Source: Spongospora subterranea f. sp. subterranea (Eukaryota > Endomyxa: Phytomyxea > Phytomyxea > Plasmodiophorida). Taken from it: a stretch of DNA of 64,000 bases. Both the position numbers and the translations under genes were made by a program. This document shows, in pieces, positions 45,553-57,059 of the stretch (position 1 is the stretch's first letter; every line of letters starts with the position of its first letter). The stretch is taken from the NCBI GenBank assembly GCA_049724395.1, contig JAUGWO010000068.1:54472-118471 (forward strand). The letters run 5' to 3'. The notes below the pieces were generated by a model. That model was not told where the DNA came from, searched no databases, and saw only the letters and a list, made by a program, of their open reading frames with translations.

Positions 45553-47427
45553 CCGATTGTGTTCTTTACCCTTAATTTCACGTGAATACACATCCATAAT
45601 GGTTTTTTTATCTGCGTAGTCCAACGTGCGGACAGGATTGTTCAAAGTTTTTGCAGAACAGGAATTTGATATTGACTACTTCACAAAATGGGGTTCGATT
45701 GGTTTCAAAACGTCCGACGCGACGTTTTTTTCTGTTTCCCAAACTTTGATATTGGAAGGAGAGGTGAACTGCGACTCTCAAGTAGTGAGATTTTATTTCA
45801 TGCAATGGATTGGTTGGCTTGTTGAACGTGATAAGAATCCTCGAAGGAAAATCGGCCAACGGTTTCGCAGTTGAGTTTGCCATTGAGATTGTTATACTTG
45901 AGCAGGTCGATCAGCGCCCTGTTTTCAGTCAGCATTCATTGAGGTAGGCGGTGGCCGGGTTCACCAAGAATCGTTGCGCAACGACAGTTGTGCCCACACA
46001 CTTTAACGCTAATTCTATCGACATCGAATCTTGATTCTGTCAATCGTCGAATGAGGGATCCAAGAGCCTTGCTTGATTTGCTGCCAAACATTTATACCAT
46101 CTAGCTAAACGATGGGCATCGCCCAATTGCACAATCAATCAACAGGTGGATCATCAGAATTGTCAACATCTGGTGCCATCGTTGCACCGCCCCAAATTCA
46201 TTCTCTTTTAGCTGTTGTCTGGCGCTAGTTCCGATTTTGCCCTCATGGTGCCGCACCTGGCGAAACATTATTCTAGGGCACATTTTGTTAAAGAATTCGA
46301 TTCCGGAACAAGTTCCCATTCGTGCAGTTTGACAGTCTAGCGGGTATGATGACAAGCCAGACGATAAAGTTGCAGTCACCGCCATTATGTTTTTGCCCAA
46401 CTGGGACACTGGCGCCCAAAAGATTCCAATTATTCACTCCAGGGGTTAAAACAGTTGTCGGGTTCAAATCCATAAAACTCGTCGAGTGTCGGTTTTTTGG
46501 ATAAATGCGGAACCTGAAACTTGCTAAGAGAGCGAAATGCGTTCCACGTTTTTAGTTCGGGCAGTTTGAGCACCATGAAGTTAGCGGGACTGTTGCCAAG
46601 CCAGAGCAGATCAGAAGATGGAGTGGCTGTCGCCATCACCATCAAGTCGTTGACCCTGGACAAAAAATCGGCCGAGCATCACAGAAAACAGCCGGAGTTT
46701 GTTCAAAACCGCCATCTTCTCGAGTGTCCTGGATTGGTATCAATACCCGGTGCTGACGGTCAGATTGCCCGAACTAACATAAGCCAGAGCTCGTGTCTGA
46801 TTTGGGTTATCGGTTCTGCCAACGAGTTAACGAATGTCATCATCTGGATATCGTCAAGAGTCAGTTTTTGTGAATATCCCCTGAAGGTGGTCGGTGCGTC
46901 GACCCTGGCGTAAATCATGTCGGGAAACAAGAGGGGCACCTCCAAAATATCTAAAATGTTGGCAACGACGGCGGTTTGACAGGTCTGACTGCTCCTGAAG
47001 TAGTGGAGACCGTTAGTTTAGCGTTGTCGATGTCATCTTGAGCTTGCGGGCATTTCGTTGAAGGCGCAACGGGAACGTCTAAACCTTCATTGATCATTAC
47101 GCTAAAATATAAAGTAATTGTGGCGAAGAAGCAAACTACCCTTTACCCTACCGTACTTTAAAAAAAATTACCTGGACCGATTTTCAAGGTGATTTTGTTA
47201 ATACTGAAGGCCGAAATCAGGTCCAAATTGTGAGTTTTTTATTACTTTTCAGAGGTACCTTGTCAAAATTCTAAATCATTTAAGGGCAAGAACATCGTTC
47301 ATACGATCAAGTTGGATTTCGAAAGTAGCGCCTGGGTTCTTTATGGTGGTTTTTTCGTTCCTAAGTCGTCGAGCACATGAATTGTGTATTCAAGGTCTCA
47401 CGATCGATGGGGTTCTAGCAATGATTT
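45553..47427. other. No firm gene; scattered coding-like scraps
   Basis: 45608-45874 (+) keeps a frame with FAEQEFDIDYFTKWGSIGFK but starts without ATG. On the minus strand from 46945 to 46100 several frames contain similar phrases around GNSPANFMVLKLPEL and VTATLSSGLSS, and the underlying DNA is internally repetitive, as if a leucine-rich-repeat-like gene had decayed. None can be assembled. Confidence 0.25.
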
Positions 47428-47968
47428 TTACACTTCATTGCCCTCGTGTTTGACCAGATAATCTCTAATTTCATTTTGATCTTGCGAACGATGATCTTGA
47501 TTAGTACGCTTTGAAAGCTTTACGATTTTGGAGAGCGATGATAAGTTTGTGTGTGCCTCTTCAACGGCGTCTTCAAGCCCGGGAATGATGTTCTTTCGGT
47601 TGCGCGGCTTGTTTGCAATCAAATTCAAAGTTTTTCGCAAACTTGTGACTGATGTATATATGACTTTTTGTTCAAAGAGAAGTTGAGAGTTTTTGTTAAG
47701 GAAAACGTCAGCTAACACTAAAAGGTGGGCGCCATTCTGGAGAAGGTGAGAGGTGTTGGACGTTCCCAGTTGCGCCACCAACGAAACCTCGTCGCAGTCC
47801 GTATCGTGATTGGTTAGTGGGTACACTGTCGTTCATAAGTACAGTTGCGGAGGATCTCAATGGCTGATTCCGGATCGGGATGATCGCCGAGCCCAATTCC
47901 GACTTTTCGGTTATTTTGCTGACAATGGCGCCGCTATTAACTTGGGAAGCATGGGTTTTTGAAGCCAT
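47428..47968 (-). CDS. Hypothetical protein, probable frameshift or short intron near 47.83 kb
   Basis: ATG 47968 opens MASKTHASQVNSGAIVSKI and runs to about 47835. The coding pattern then continues in another frame as YPLTNHDTDCDEVSLVAQLG through LLQNGAHLLVLADVFL and LEDAVEEAHTNLSSLSKIV to the stop at 47428. The second part looks helical and charged, with Asn and Lys rich stretches. One base change of frame at MND/SVYPLT would join them. I do not recognise the family. Confidence 0.4.
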
Positions 47969-48241
47969 CGTGTCCGTTCTAGTTGGTCGCATCATCGTTG
48001 CAGGCGTTGGCGGCCGTCGTCGCGGATGCTGGGGTCGGCCGGTCTTAAACTATTCAATTGCTGCTGATTATAATGCCGATCGAAACCTTCATGTTCCAGT
48101 ATTACACACATTGATGACGGTCAAATCTTTACAAATTTGTTTACACAGACTTGTTTTTCGGAAATGCCCTTCAATCACAGGTTTCCTCTCTCCATATCGC
48201 AAGCAGCTTAACCGCGTTGCAAAGTCTGTACAATCTGGAAT

Positions 48242-48819
48242 TCATCTTCCAATGTGAAAACGTCTGAATGATTTCAGAAACCTTGCCGCATGATTACAAT
48301 CATTGTGCAGGGGTTTAACAACATTGTGACACCTGTTCCGGCATTTTCTGATTTCCTGATGATTTTTTTGTGCATCGGTTGCTATAGGGCACAATTGGGC
48401 TATTAGTTCTACATTAGCCATGGGCTGTCCTTTCCAATTCTTGCCGACTGATGTCCGACGTGGATTAAAACCATTAAGCCAAAAGACTTGGGCAAGCGGC
48501 AAATAGCGGTGAATTCATTTATCCTGCACAGTTTCGCGGATCAACGGACAGCATCTCCCCGAAGAACGTCGATGACTTCTGTCAGACTGGGATGGGCCGA
48601 CGGGAACAAGTTGTTGCAACGGTTGGTATTGGACTCACGTGGAGTTTCGGGTCCAGAATAGCGTTCCCATCGCTTGCCCACTAATGTCCGACCAGCATTC
48701 CACCCATCAAGCGAAAACTCGGCGAATTGCGGAAGGAGAATCTGTTTTTCCCTAAGGGGATCAATAACCCACTTGAGTCCCTCACCATTCGATGCAGCAA
48801 TCTGTTTCCGTCGGTTCAT
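48242..48819 (-). CDS. Hypothetical protein with a repeated RT.VGK.W motif
   Basis: Two open stretches on the minus strand each contain the same motif. The upstream one (48819-48541, ATG start) has LLPQFAEFSLDGWNAGRTLV then GKRWERYSG. The downstream one (48502-48242) has LPLAQVFWLNGFNPRRTSV then GKNWKGQPM. The shared pattern LP..A.F.L.G.N..RT.VGK.W indicates an internal duplication of a domain of about 90 residues. A stop and about 40 bp separate the two, so an intron or a mutation lies between. Family unknown. Confidence 0.4.
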
Positions 48820-49560
48820 CCCAATCTGACAGGTTTTGTCAACGTTGATACGAAGAGCTGTTGAATCGTTCGTCCGTTTGATCCACGAAATTGTTCAGAA
48901 CTAATCAATTCTCCAATTTAGAAAACTGATTTAGTTTCCCAGGTGCAGGTGTCTTTGACAAACAAAGATAGAGATGATTTCCATCCAGAAATTCGATCTG
49001 TATTCATAGACAAATCGTGATCAAGGAAAGGGTGGTGCTGCCTAAAGTTTTCAAAAATACATTAACATCATCAGTTTTTGTGGTTGCGAACAAATTTGTA
49101 GCGCAGCGATATTCTTGGGGAGGGAAGGGGTGATTCTGGCTACTGTCTCTTCATTTGACCAATTTCCATTTATTCTTGCCGCCAACCAGAGTTCATTGTG
49201 ATTCGGGCGAATGTACACTGTATGCATGAGTCATGATCGCCACTGGTGCTGTCGCGAACATTGAACTTCGCGAACTTCAAGTGCGCGGTCGCACCGGGGC
49301 GATCGCAGTCACTGTGCGGTACAGGTACACATGACTCCCTGTGGTCAGTGTCGGTCCTGGTCATGTAGTAACGAGTCACCCACGGTAGAGTCCATGACGA
49401 AACCCTGTCGGGTCCGTCATCCAATGGCACTGGCGCAGTTTTTTTGAGGAACGATGGTCCGGTTCGTCTGTCCGTCCACTCCTTTTCAGGCGATATCGTC
49501 ATCTGAGCCAAAATCTGAATCGGAGTGGTGTTGCTGGTGCTGGGGGCTCCCACACCTGCT
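48820..49560. other. No firm gene
   Basis: A minus-strand frame (49586-49170) is open for about 138 codons and overlaps the first exon of the SLC35F gene. Its composition is unremarkable and no motif is seen. The promoter of the transporter gene must lie here. Confidence 0.25.
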
Positions 49561-51280
49561 ATGAACGATGCCGTCGAGGTTGCCATGGAACGTCGGCCAT
49601 CTTCGGCAAACGATCTGCTTCAGAAAGCTCCTGCATCGGTGACAAAACCAGCCAGGCACTCTCACCGGGACCACATCATTGGATTGATACTCCTCTTTGT
49701 TAGTCGAATTGTTTGTTCTATCTGTTTTTCCATCACAACATTTGCTAGTGTGCTCTGTCGAATTTGGTTTGTTGTTCTAAGAGATTTATTTATCGCACCG
49801 GAATTTCAGCTACTGTTGCGCTTATCAATCAAAATCGCAGTGGTTTGTTTGCTCTATTTTTCCATTGCAGTTCGACTTTCGGGTTGAAACTGCTTTGCCC
49901 TTTTTTCTTTCTGATTGGTGATTTTATCTCAGGGGGTGTCATGCTCGTTCGTTCTGTCGTCGCTTTTGACTCAGGTGCTCTCGTTGCCATTCTTCTGTTC
50001 ATACATCAACAACTCGTTTTCTGTGATCTATGTCGGGTTTTATTTCATCCAAGAAGGCATCAAACAGCTCCGCCACAAAGAAAACAAATTCTTCACACCG
50101 AAGAGGCGGTTGATTATCAAAGACACTGCCAAGCTTGCGCTCGCCGCTATGCCCCTATTGTACGTTGAAGGCTTTATTTTGTTGTATCTTGAATTCGTCG
50201 CTATACTTGATTAAATGGAGATAATCATATTTGCTCCATAATTAGCCGCTCACATCATGTTATGTACGTGATTAGCGTGAGTTTGATAATCTTGCTATTG
50301 TCTGTTTACATTCCACAACGTTCTCCTTACACTTACCGCCGCCCTGCCCTTGCAGATACTCCATGTCGATCACGTTTAATTGGTCCTTGAATCATACACA
50401 CCTAACAAATAACAGCATTATCTCATCGTCCTCATCCTTTTTCGCTATGCTTTCTTCGTGGCTCCTTTTACGCTCGCCGTTGCGTGTTATCAACATGCTC
50501 GGCGCCATTTTCTCGTCAGTTCATTCACTCTCATTATTCAACTAATTGAATACTTTTGATCGAATTTAACCGAGTTTCACTGTCTCCCTTGTTGTTCCCA
50601 GCAGCTGTGTTCATCACATCTCGGCTCGGTGGTCGCTCATGTTGGATTTTTTAGAGTTGTCGGAATCGGGTTAGTGTCCTGGACCAGCTGCGGAACTGAA
50701 ATGCCTCTGTCGATCTATGGTGATTTAGCGGCTCTTTTATCGGCTATACTCAGCGGAACGTACGCCTCGCTGTTGACCAAATACATTCCTGATGGCAGCC
50801 ATGTCGACATGACGTTATTCTTCGGGCTGATCGGTACCTTTGGCGCGGCCCTTCTTTGGCCCTTTATTCTTCTATTGCAACACCTTGATGTCGAACGCAT
50901 CATCACAGCGTTAACTGCGAAAGAAATTTGGTTCCTGTTGGCAAATGCTGGACTCACGATTTTAGCAAACCTGGTCTGGGCCAAAGCGGTTTTGTTAACG
51001 ACCCCGTTTCTAGCTACGATTGGACTCGGAATGACTACTCCACTGACGATGTTCACTGAGTACATTTTTCTGTCAAAGGTGAACGATTCACCATTTCGTT
51101 TTCTTTCGTTCTCAAGTTTGTGCATATCTCCAGACGTTTGAGCTTCCATACTGCATCGGTGTTGTTCTCGTTGTTATTGGCTACATTGTGACAAATCTGC
51201 AACATCATCGCGAGTGCACTGATGAACAAGGTGTTGCCTGCTCCGCCACCAAGATCAACCCAACCGACACGCCCATATGA
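49561..51280 (+). CDS. SLC35F-type (DMT/EamA) membrane transporter, five exons
   Basis: Exons 49561-49698, 49933-50159, 50356-50514, 50655-51078 and 51134-51280 join in phase to a 364-residue protein. The introns are 234, 196, 140 and 55 nt. The protein matches the SLC35F5 group of the drug/metabolite transporter superfamily: about ten hydrophobic segments; KRRLIIKDTAKLALAAMPLL; then NNSIISSSSSFFAML with LLLRSPLRVINMLGAIFS (end of the first EamA half); then YGDLAALLSAILSGTYASLL, LFFGLIGTFGAALLWPFILL and TTPFLATIGLGMTTPLTM (second half). Members sit in Golgi, lysosome or plasma membrane; animal SLC35F relatives have been linked to thiamine transport, but the substrate here is unknown. ATG 49561 is chosen because the open frame upstream begins only with GTG. 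The first intron happens to keep an open hydrophobic frame. Confidence 0.9.
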
Positions 51281-53159
51281 TCGATACACATTGTTAAAAT
51301 CTACCTAATATACAATATGGATTAAATCATCCACTTTACCTATCAACAACGAGTCGTCATCGTTTTACTCTTTCAAAAGTCACATAATTTTTTGGAGTGC
51401 GGTTGGTTTACGCTCAAGCCAAGACGCCTTGCGGATTCCAGAACCTGGAATATGGATGCTGGATATCGATCATTGGTGCAACGTTGGCGATCGAACGCCG
51501 GCGTTATCGCCTTTCACAAATCAAACAGATTGAGGAAAACACACAACGACAATGGACCGAAGTTGATCCGAAGACCGAAAGCGTTTTCGTTGGGGGTGTT
51601 GAGCGGATTGCACTTAAACCTCAGACCTGAACGTACACAGCCCGGATGGTTGGGCATTATCGTGCTTGATGTTGATGGAAACAGTATGAAGAAGAAACAA
51701 CGAGACGTGAGTTTTAAGAACTCGTCAATAGCGCGTAGATTGGGATCGGGAGTTTTGGATAATGTACCTATAACCGGGCGGAAATGGTCGTATTGGATTG
51801 CCAGCTGATCTTGCGTATTTCAGTCGAAGTATCGCTGAATGGGTCATCGCTCCCGTTGGATCGCGAAGGGCGACAGCAATACCGAGACCAAGGCTCAACA
51901 CTTTGTGCACCACCCCGGTCAATGACTACTGGAGACTGAACCCCACTTCAACCTGGCGCTAGTTGTTCGGAGTCACCCTGATATCGGGGATTGACTGTGG
52001 AATTTCTGAACATTGAGAATTGACAATAATCTGACGATGAATAGTGATTTTACGATTACACCTGATGATCGGGGTCGTTGCAGGATCGCAATCTCCTGCT
52101 TCAGTCTCACCCCGAGCGCGAGTGTTTTCCCCAAAAGTAGGTGAGATCCGTCACGGTTTCGGCCCCGATGAGGTTCGCGGTTGTCTCCTCCTTGATTGAA
52201 AAAAGTGTCATTTTGTTCTGTCTTCTTCCAAGGGTCTGCTGTTGTAATCGCCTGTTTTGATGTGCGTTGTTCTGTGTTTGCTTGTGGTTCTCAATTTGGC
52301 ATTCTTTCGCCAAAGAAGTAGCGCCGCCTCTAATATCCGGATTATTCAGTCAGTCTTTCACAACCAAATGGAACACGATTACTTCTTGAGAATTTAAACA
52401 GGAAACTCTATTTCGAGAAAACAAATACGTTTGGGAACGCAAAGACGAAACAAACCTGCTAACAGCAATTGCAGTCGGCCGCAATCATGTAGACAGTGGG
52501 ACGTGGTGACATTTCACCATGATATCGGCAACAACAAAAACGGCTGACAAAAATCCAATTCCAGATAGCAATTTGTCTTGTGATTGTCTCTAAGCAATCA
52601 AAACTTCCCTCCGTTAAAACACACATAAGAGAGCAATGAAAACCATTGACTCCATGGCCGAACAGTACGATGGCGGTCAGCTAGCTCATCGTAAACAAGT
52701 CGCGCCATGGCGCTAATACACACATGGGAGAACATTATATTGCAGTTAGTGTAGATGATCTTGTTTGCGTGAAAGGGGTATACGGTTAGGATTGAACGGA
52801 TCCGTTTCGTCAACTGATTGTGTGATCTGCTGGTTCACTTGATTGATACAGCCGCGAACGGGGTCTGCTGCGTCACGTGCGCTTGTTCAAAATCCAATCT
52901 TGACGAAAAGAATCAGCAATACTTATTGATCAAGTACGCCATCTTCGTCATGAGATCACGACGGTGCAACCGTTTGGAATCTCCTGGAATCCGTTCCAGA
53001 ATCCTGACAGAATTTTCCTCTCAGAAAGTGCAACGGACCCATCCAGTTTGTCAGTTTTTTGGCGCCCTGAGCAGATTCTCGATGCAGCATGATCGTGTTT
53101 CGGCTGTATTTTGCCCAAGGTGAACGGGCTGACAATAAAACAGGGACGTGGGATCTTGT
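51281..53159. other. No gene supported
   Basis: Frames on both strands are short or broken. A run of about 12 G occurs at about 53199-53210 just to the right. Nothing recognisable. Confidence 0.3.
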
Positions 53160-53798
53160 CTACATAGGCCAGACATGGTCTTGAACGAAAATATGGGGGG
53201 GGGGGGGAGCAGGGAGGATTCTGGGGAATGATTCGCCCAGGCTGTTCTGAGATTCGTTGTAGCTCACCTGTGCGAGAGTCCTACGATGAGAAATCGACAC
53301 GTCTGAAATGATGAAAACGTAAAGTTGCCAACGCCATGAACTGTAAAAAGTCGATGGGAGGTCGCTGTATGTGGCTATGTCATGGGTGTCATGAGAATCA
53401 TTTTGATTTTTTTCAGAGTCGTCATCTAGTATCGACTGATGCACTAAACCAAGCGTCGCCAATCTGAATGATGGTAAAATCAAGACAGACTCTGGCGAAG
53501 CGGATGGTTTGTGGATGGCGCTGGCGTTGTCAGGACGCCACTGCAAGTGATCGTATAGAATGCACATGGAGAAGCTGCGAAGAAGAGGTTTCGAAAAGGG
53601 GAGAAGACGACCGAATACGGGGAGTTCATTGACAGCAGAGCTGATACACTGGACCGGTTTCACCAAGAGCAATAAAGGGTCAGATTTCAAACAAGACACA
53701 CAGAGTAGAAGGCAAATTAGAAAATGAAATGGACCATGGCAGTCGATTGACGGAGACGTTGAAAAAACGAGCAGGAGTGATTTGATTTGGCCAAACAA
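53160..53798 (-). CDS. Long open frame, doubtful gene
   Basis: An uninterrupted frame of about 212 codons contains hydrophobic stretches (FLICLLLCVSC, LLLLVKPV) and an acidic SILDDDSEKNQNDSHDTHD segment. It begins with TTG rather than ATG. It could be a later exon of the secretory/membrane gene at 54.6-55.4 kb, which reads the same way, or chance. No homology seen. Confidence 0.22.
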   Translation of the reverse strand: MFGQIKSLLLVFSTSPSIDCHGPFHFLICLLLCVSCLKSDPLLLLVKPVQCISSAVNELPVFGRLLPFSKPLLRSFSMCILYDHLQWRPDNASAIHKPSASPESVLILPSFRLATLGLVHQSILDDDSEKNQNDSHDTHDIATYSDLPSTFYSSWRWQLYVFIISDVSISHRRTLAQVSYNESQNSLGESFPRILPAPPPPHIFVQDHVWPM

Positions 53799-54641
53799 GT
53801 CGAAAGATTGCCGTTTTCCAGTCGTCAGAAATTCACTGCACAGAAATCATTGCTCTATGACAGGAAGTGTTGCTCTTTCTCCATATTGTACTTGATTGCG
53901 ACATGATTTGAGTGCGGTTCACAACAATCAGGATTGTGTGTTTAACAGCTGTGTCATCGTTGAACAGAGGCGTCACAATTCTGCAACTAATCTGGCCCAT
54001 TCGGAAGCCGTTGCGGAGAAGAAAGCCTAGCGATGGAAAAGTTAAGTAAAACGACACAACACTAGACTTACATGGTGCTGACGAAAGAGAGATGACGCTA
54101 AAACAAATGGATTATGTCCAGATGGAATTAACTCAGCCGCTGCTACAAAATCATGTTCTTCCCCTGATTGAGGTCAGGTTGACCACGATCACCAAAAGTA
54201 GGATTCATCCAATACTGCTGCCTGGTGCGATAGTCAGGCTTGTAGCGCTCTATGGTGCACGATGTATTCTAATGACAGAGCGGGCCGGGAACGAACATGC
54301 GAATTCATGCCAGACAAACGCAATGAATATCCAAGGATTCTGCGAGCGCACCAGATAAGACCACTGCATTTTTGTCCATCGCATTGAGACAGCAGGTCGG
54401 ATGGAGATACTGGTGGGGATAATGGTCAATTGTGATTTGATAAGAAGACAGAAGACGAGTCTGTAGATGAGGCTGAACAGAGTAAAGATAAACCGAATCC
54501 CGCCGAATAAGTGTGACATATTGAATAAACACCATGATTTGAACATTGCAGAAAACCACAAGTTGCGTTTTGATGTGTAGGGCAGATTCAATGATTTGCA
54601 TGTGTATTAATGGTGATGTGGGAATCCAATTAGATGGGGAA

Positions 54642-55379
54642 TTAGGGGAATCGGCAGCCATGACGATTGGGAAGGGTATTCGTGACAATTGCAATCTGGG
54701 AAACGATGAAGAAGACCAGCTCAAAGAATGACATTGCTATAACCGAAATGTTTGAAAAGGGGACGTCGTTGACAAATGCGATAACACTGGAAAGAAAAGG
54801 GAGGAGAAAGATTCCTTTGAGGAGTGTGAGCGTTATCGCGAGACGACTCCCCCGCATGTATATTTCGATTGGGGCAAATATTGAACAAATTCCGTTGATG
54901 AGCAGCGCCAGCCACTGCTTCATCCCCACAGTGCACGCGGGGTCGGAATTCGGCGAAGGAGCCGCAAACTCAATTCGGGAATCGCTGCCTCGACGAAGCT
55001 CTTGAACCTGATGCTGAATAAAGCCCATAAATGGGAACGAGAGGGTGACGACGAAGACGATGATGTGCATGGTGATCATCTTGATGAGAAGGCGTCGGAT
55101 TGGATTGAATCTTGGCTGGTCGATTGCTGATTGACCACGCTCGGGAAGGCGTCGGAATGGATAACTATGTCTTGGCTGGTTGAGTGCTGATTGACCACGC
55201 TCGGGATCCGTTGAGCGAACGCTACTACTGTTAGGCTCGTCGAGATGCTGCTGCTGCGATGAAGAAGCGGCGGCAATCGATTGAAGCGGCAACTCGCCCT
55301 GATTCTGGTGGGACCTGCCAGCATGGACCGCGGATATCATGATGACGACGGCCACGATGATCAACCATTTCATGGACAT
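54642..55379 (-). CDS. Secretory/membrane protein exon with signal peptide
   Basis: ATG 55379 starts a clear signal peptide (MSMKWLIIVAVVIMISAVHA). A Gln/Ser-rich segment follows, then two copies of a basic motif (RGQSALNQPRHSYPFRRLPE and RGQSAIDQPRFNPIRRL). After that come four hydrophobic segments (HIIVFVVTLSFPFMGF, WLALLINGICSIFAPI, LTLLKGIFLLPFLSSVIAFV, IAMSFFELVFFIVSQIAIV). The frame stops at 54642, but further hydrophobic frames downstream on this strand (54591-54250) suggest more exons. The duplicated basic motif is also visible in DNA (CCACGCTCGGGA, twice). I do not recognise the family. Confidence 0.5.
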   Translation of the reverse strand: MSMKWLIIVAVVIMISAVHAGRSHQNQGELPLQSIAAASSSQQQHLDEPNSSSVRSTDPERGQSALNQPRHSYPFRRLPERGQSAIDQPRFNPIRRLLIKMITMHIIVFVVTLSFPFMGFIQHQVQELRRGSDSRIEFAAPSPNSDPACTVGMKQWLALLINGICSIFAPIEIYMRGSRLAITLTLLKGIFLLPFLSSVIAFVNDVPFSNISVIAMSFFELVFFIVSQIAIVTNTLPNRHGCRFP

Positions 55380-55539
55380 TATTGCGACCACCTGATGCGA
55401 ACAGTTTGGAGTGTTTCGGGAAGTGAACCAGTGGAGGCGAGGTCGACCTCCAACACTGCTCAGTGCCGCTGAAGTCCGCGGTCGTGCAGTGTAGCTCCGC
55501 AGTCCAACTCGTCCATACCGAAATGGTACGGTACACCAG

Positions 55540-56180
55540 GCACAGTGGTCGCGCACTTCCGCTATGGACTGCGCGGGTCAGGCGTCGAATGCTGTATAGG
55601 TTACGGTATTGTGCTACCTAGTCATAAATTTGGTCCTATGACGCAGTTAATAAATCACATGACGCAGTATTTTAAAACCTACCCCGTGGGACGCTATGAA
55701 GCTGAGGTCTGCAGCCCTGCTAAAACGAGGGCCATTTTGCTGCTTGAGGACTCGTCAAGATTGGCCCTGTCAAAGTCAAGAATTTATTCTGAGAGCTATT
55801 GTTGAGGGCTTCAGTGCTACTACCAAATCGGAAGTCCTAGACCGACTCGTTTTGAGTCTTCGGCAATGAATATCCGAGCCAGAGACTACAAAACTAACAT
55901 TGACCGATTCAATACGACATGGATGAGGTTCCTGAAAACATGGTTGGGACCCTGACAGTTTATATAGGAGATTCGTCTTTGAGTCGTCGACAACGAATAT
56001 CAGAGGCAGAAACTACTGATCTTCCTCTCTTTGGCTCAGGGATTCATTGTCCTTCGTGAGGTCATAATTGTTTTTTCAATAAAAATGTATTCCAATATTC
56101 GTTGTCAAGCGATGTTGATTCCGAAAACATCTCTAGTTCTTTATCGCCGTATCCACATGAGCAGAAAAACGGCCCCTCAT
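55540..56180. other. Intergenic, with a degenerate tandem pair
   Basis: GAGTCTTCGGCAATGAATAT at about 55852 and GAGTCGTCGACAACGAATAT at about 55981 begin two related segments of about 130 bp (both followed by a GAGGCAGA/GAGCCAGA block). No gene is supported. Confidence 0.4.
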
Positions 56181-56186
56181 CGCGAT

Positions 56187-57040
56187 TCAGCTTAGTACAT
56201 GCAGGCATTGCCACTTTAAGGAAGCCTCTGGGCAAATTCTGAAAGTTAAATCGGCATTTTTCTTCAAAAACTGTTTCAAAAGGGCAAATTCTTGCTCGAT
56301 CGGGTTTAGTTGTGGAAAATATGGTGGAAGAAACATCAAAATTGCACCAGGTCTGTGAATCACCTGCTCAAGTTCTTGATAAAGATGAATCTTGGCATTA
56401 TCCAAAATTACAATGCTTCGGGGCATCGGCCATGGTTGCAGATGGGGACAAATTTGTTTAATGAAAACGTCATGGAAATTTTGTCGTGTAAATGTGCCAT
56501 TTGTGCATTGCCAAGCAAAGAAACCTGACGTGTCAAATGCAGCTAGGGCTGACACTCTACAGCCTCGTTAAAAATGCTGCTGGACAATTGCAGGTTGATC
56601 AATTCTGGACCAACCATGGCGTCGCAGACAGTCCCGCCCATACCTTTGCTCGTCTCGTCAGTGAAGATCAGCTGTTCTGGGTAAGAATACACAGGAGCAA
56701 CTTTGTTGTAGAATTCCAGGATCTGGTCGGGAATGCTCTCTCTGGCTCGCTTTTCTAATATCTTCCGCGACAATATTTGGTCGTGCCTGAGCGCCCTGCA
56801 AATTGTTGGGCAGCGAAATGCTGTCAAGGTCAGGAAACCCGTTCGACAGTTGCTCTTGCAGCTCTTGCATGTAACCGCAGGGGTTTGCTTGAACATACTT
56901 TTCAACAAAGTCATAGACTTCTTGCGGGCATCGAGCAAAGCGTTGACGAGGGACGTCGGTCACAACTTGCCCTTTCCTTTCAAATAACGCATTCCAACGC
57001 TTCAAAGTACGCTTGGAAACACCTATGATAACGGGCACAT
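56187..57040 (-). pseudogene. Tc1/IS630-type (DDE_3) transposase, broken
   Basis: Read right to left, the frames give a helix-turn-helix start (VSKRTLKRWNALFERKG), a linker (CGYMQELQEQLSN), first catalytic Asp FTDETSK, second ILDNAKIH and third PPYFPQLNPIEQEF (Glu). The coding phase changes near 56.8 kb, again after DETSK (about 56650), and a stop lies in the frame that continues the match before SALAAFDTSGFF. At least three lesions therefore exist. This is a different Tc1-superfamily lineage from the mariner at 27.1 kb. Terminal repeats were not located. Confidence 0.8.
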
Positions 57041-57059
57041 CCTCAATAGGTGATACATA

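Noticed and set aside
49699-49932. Hydrophobic open frame as part of the transporter
   Set aside because: It reads on past the GT donor. Removing the segment as an intron restores the family match in phase, so the frame is chance.
53195-53212. Poly-G tract as a quadruplex or regulatory element
   Set aside because: It is a single homopolymer run with no spaced G blocks and may be a sequencing artefact.
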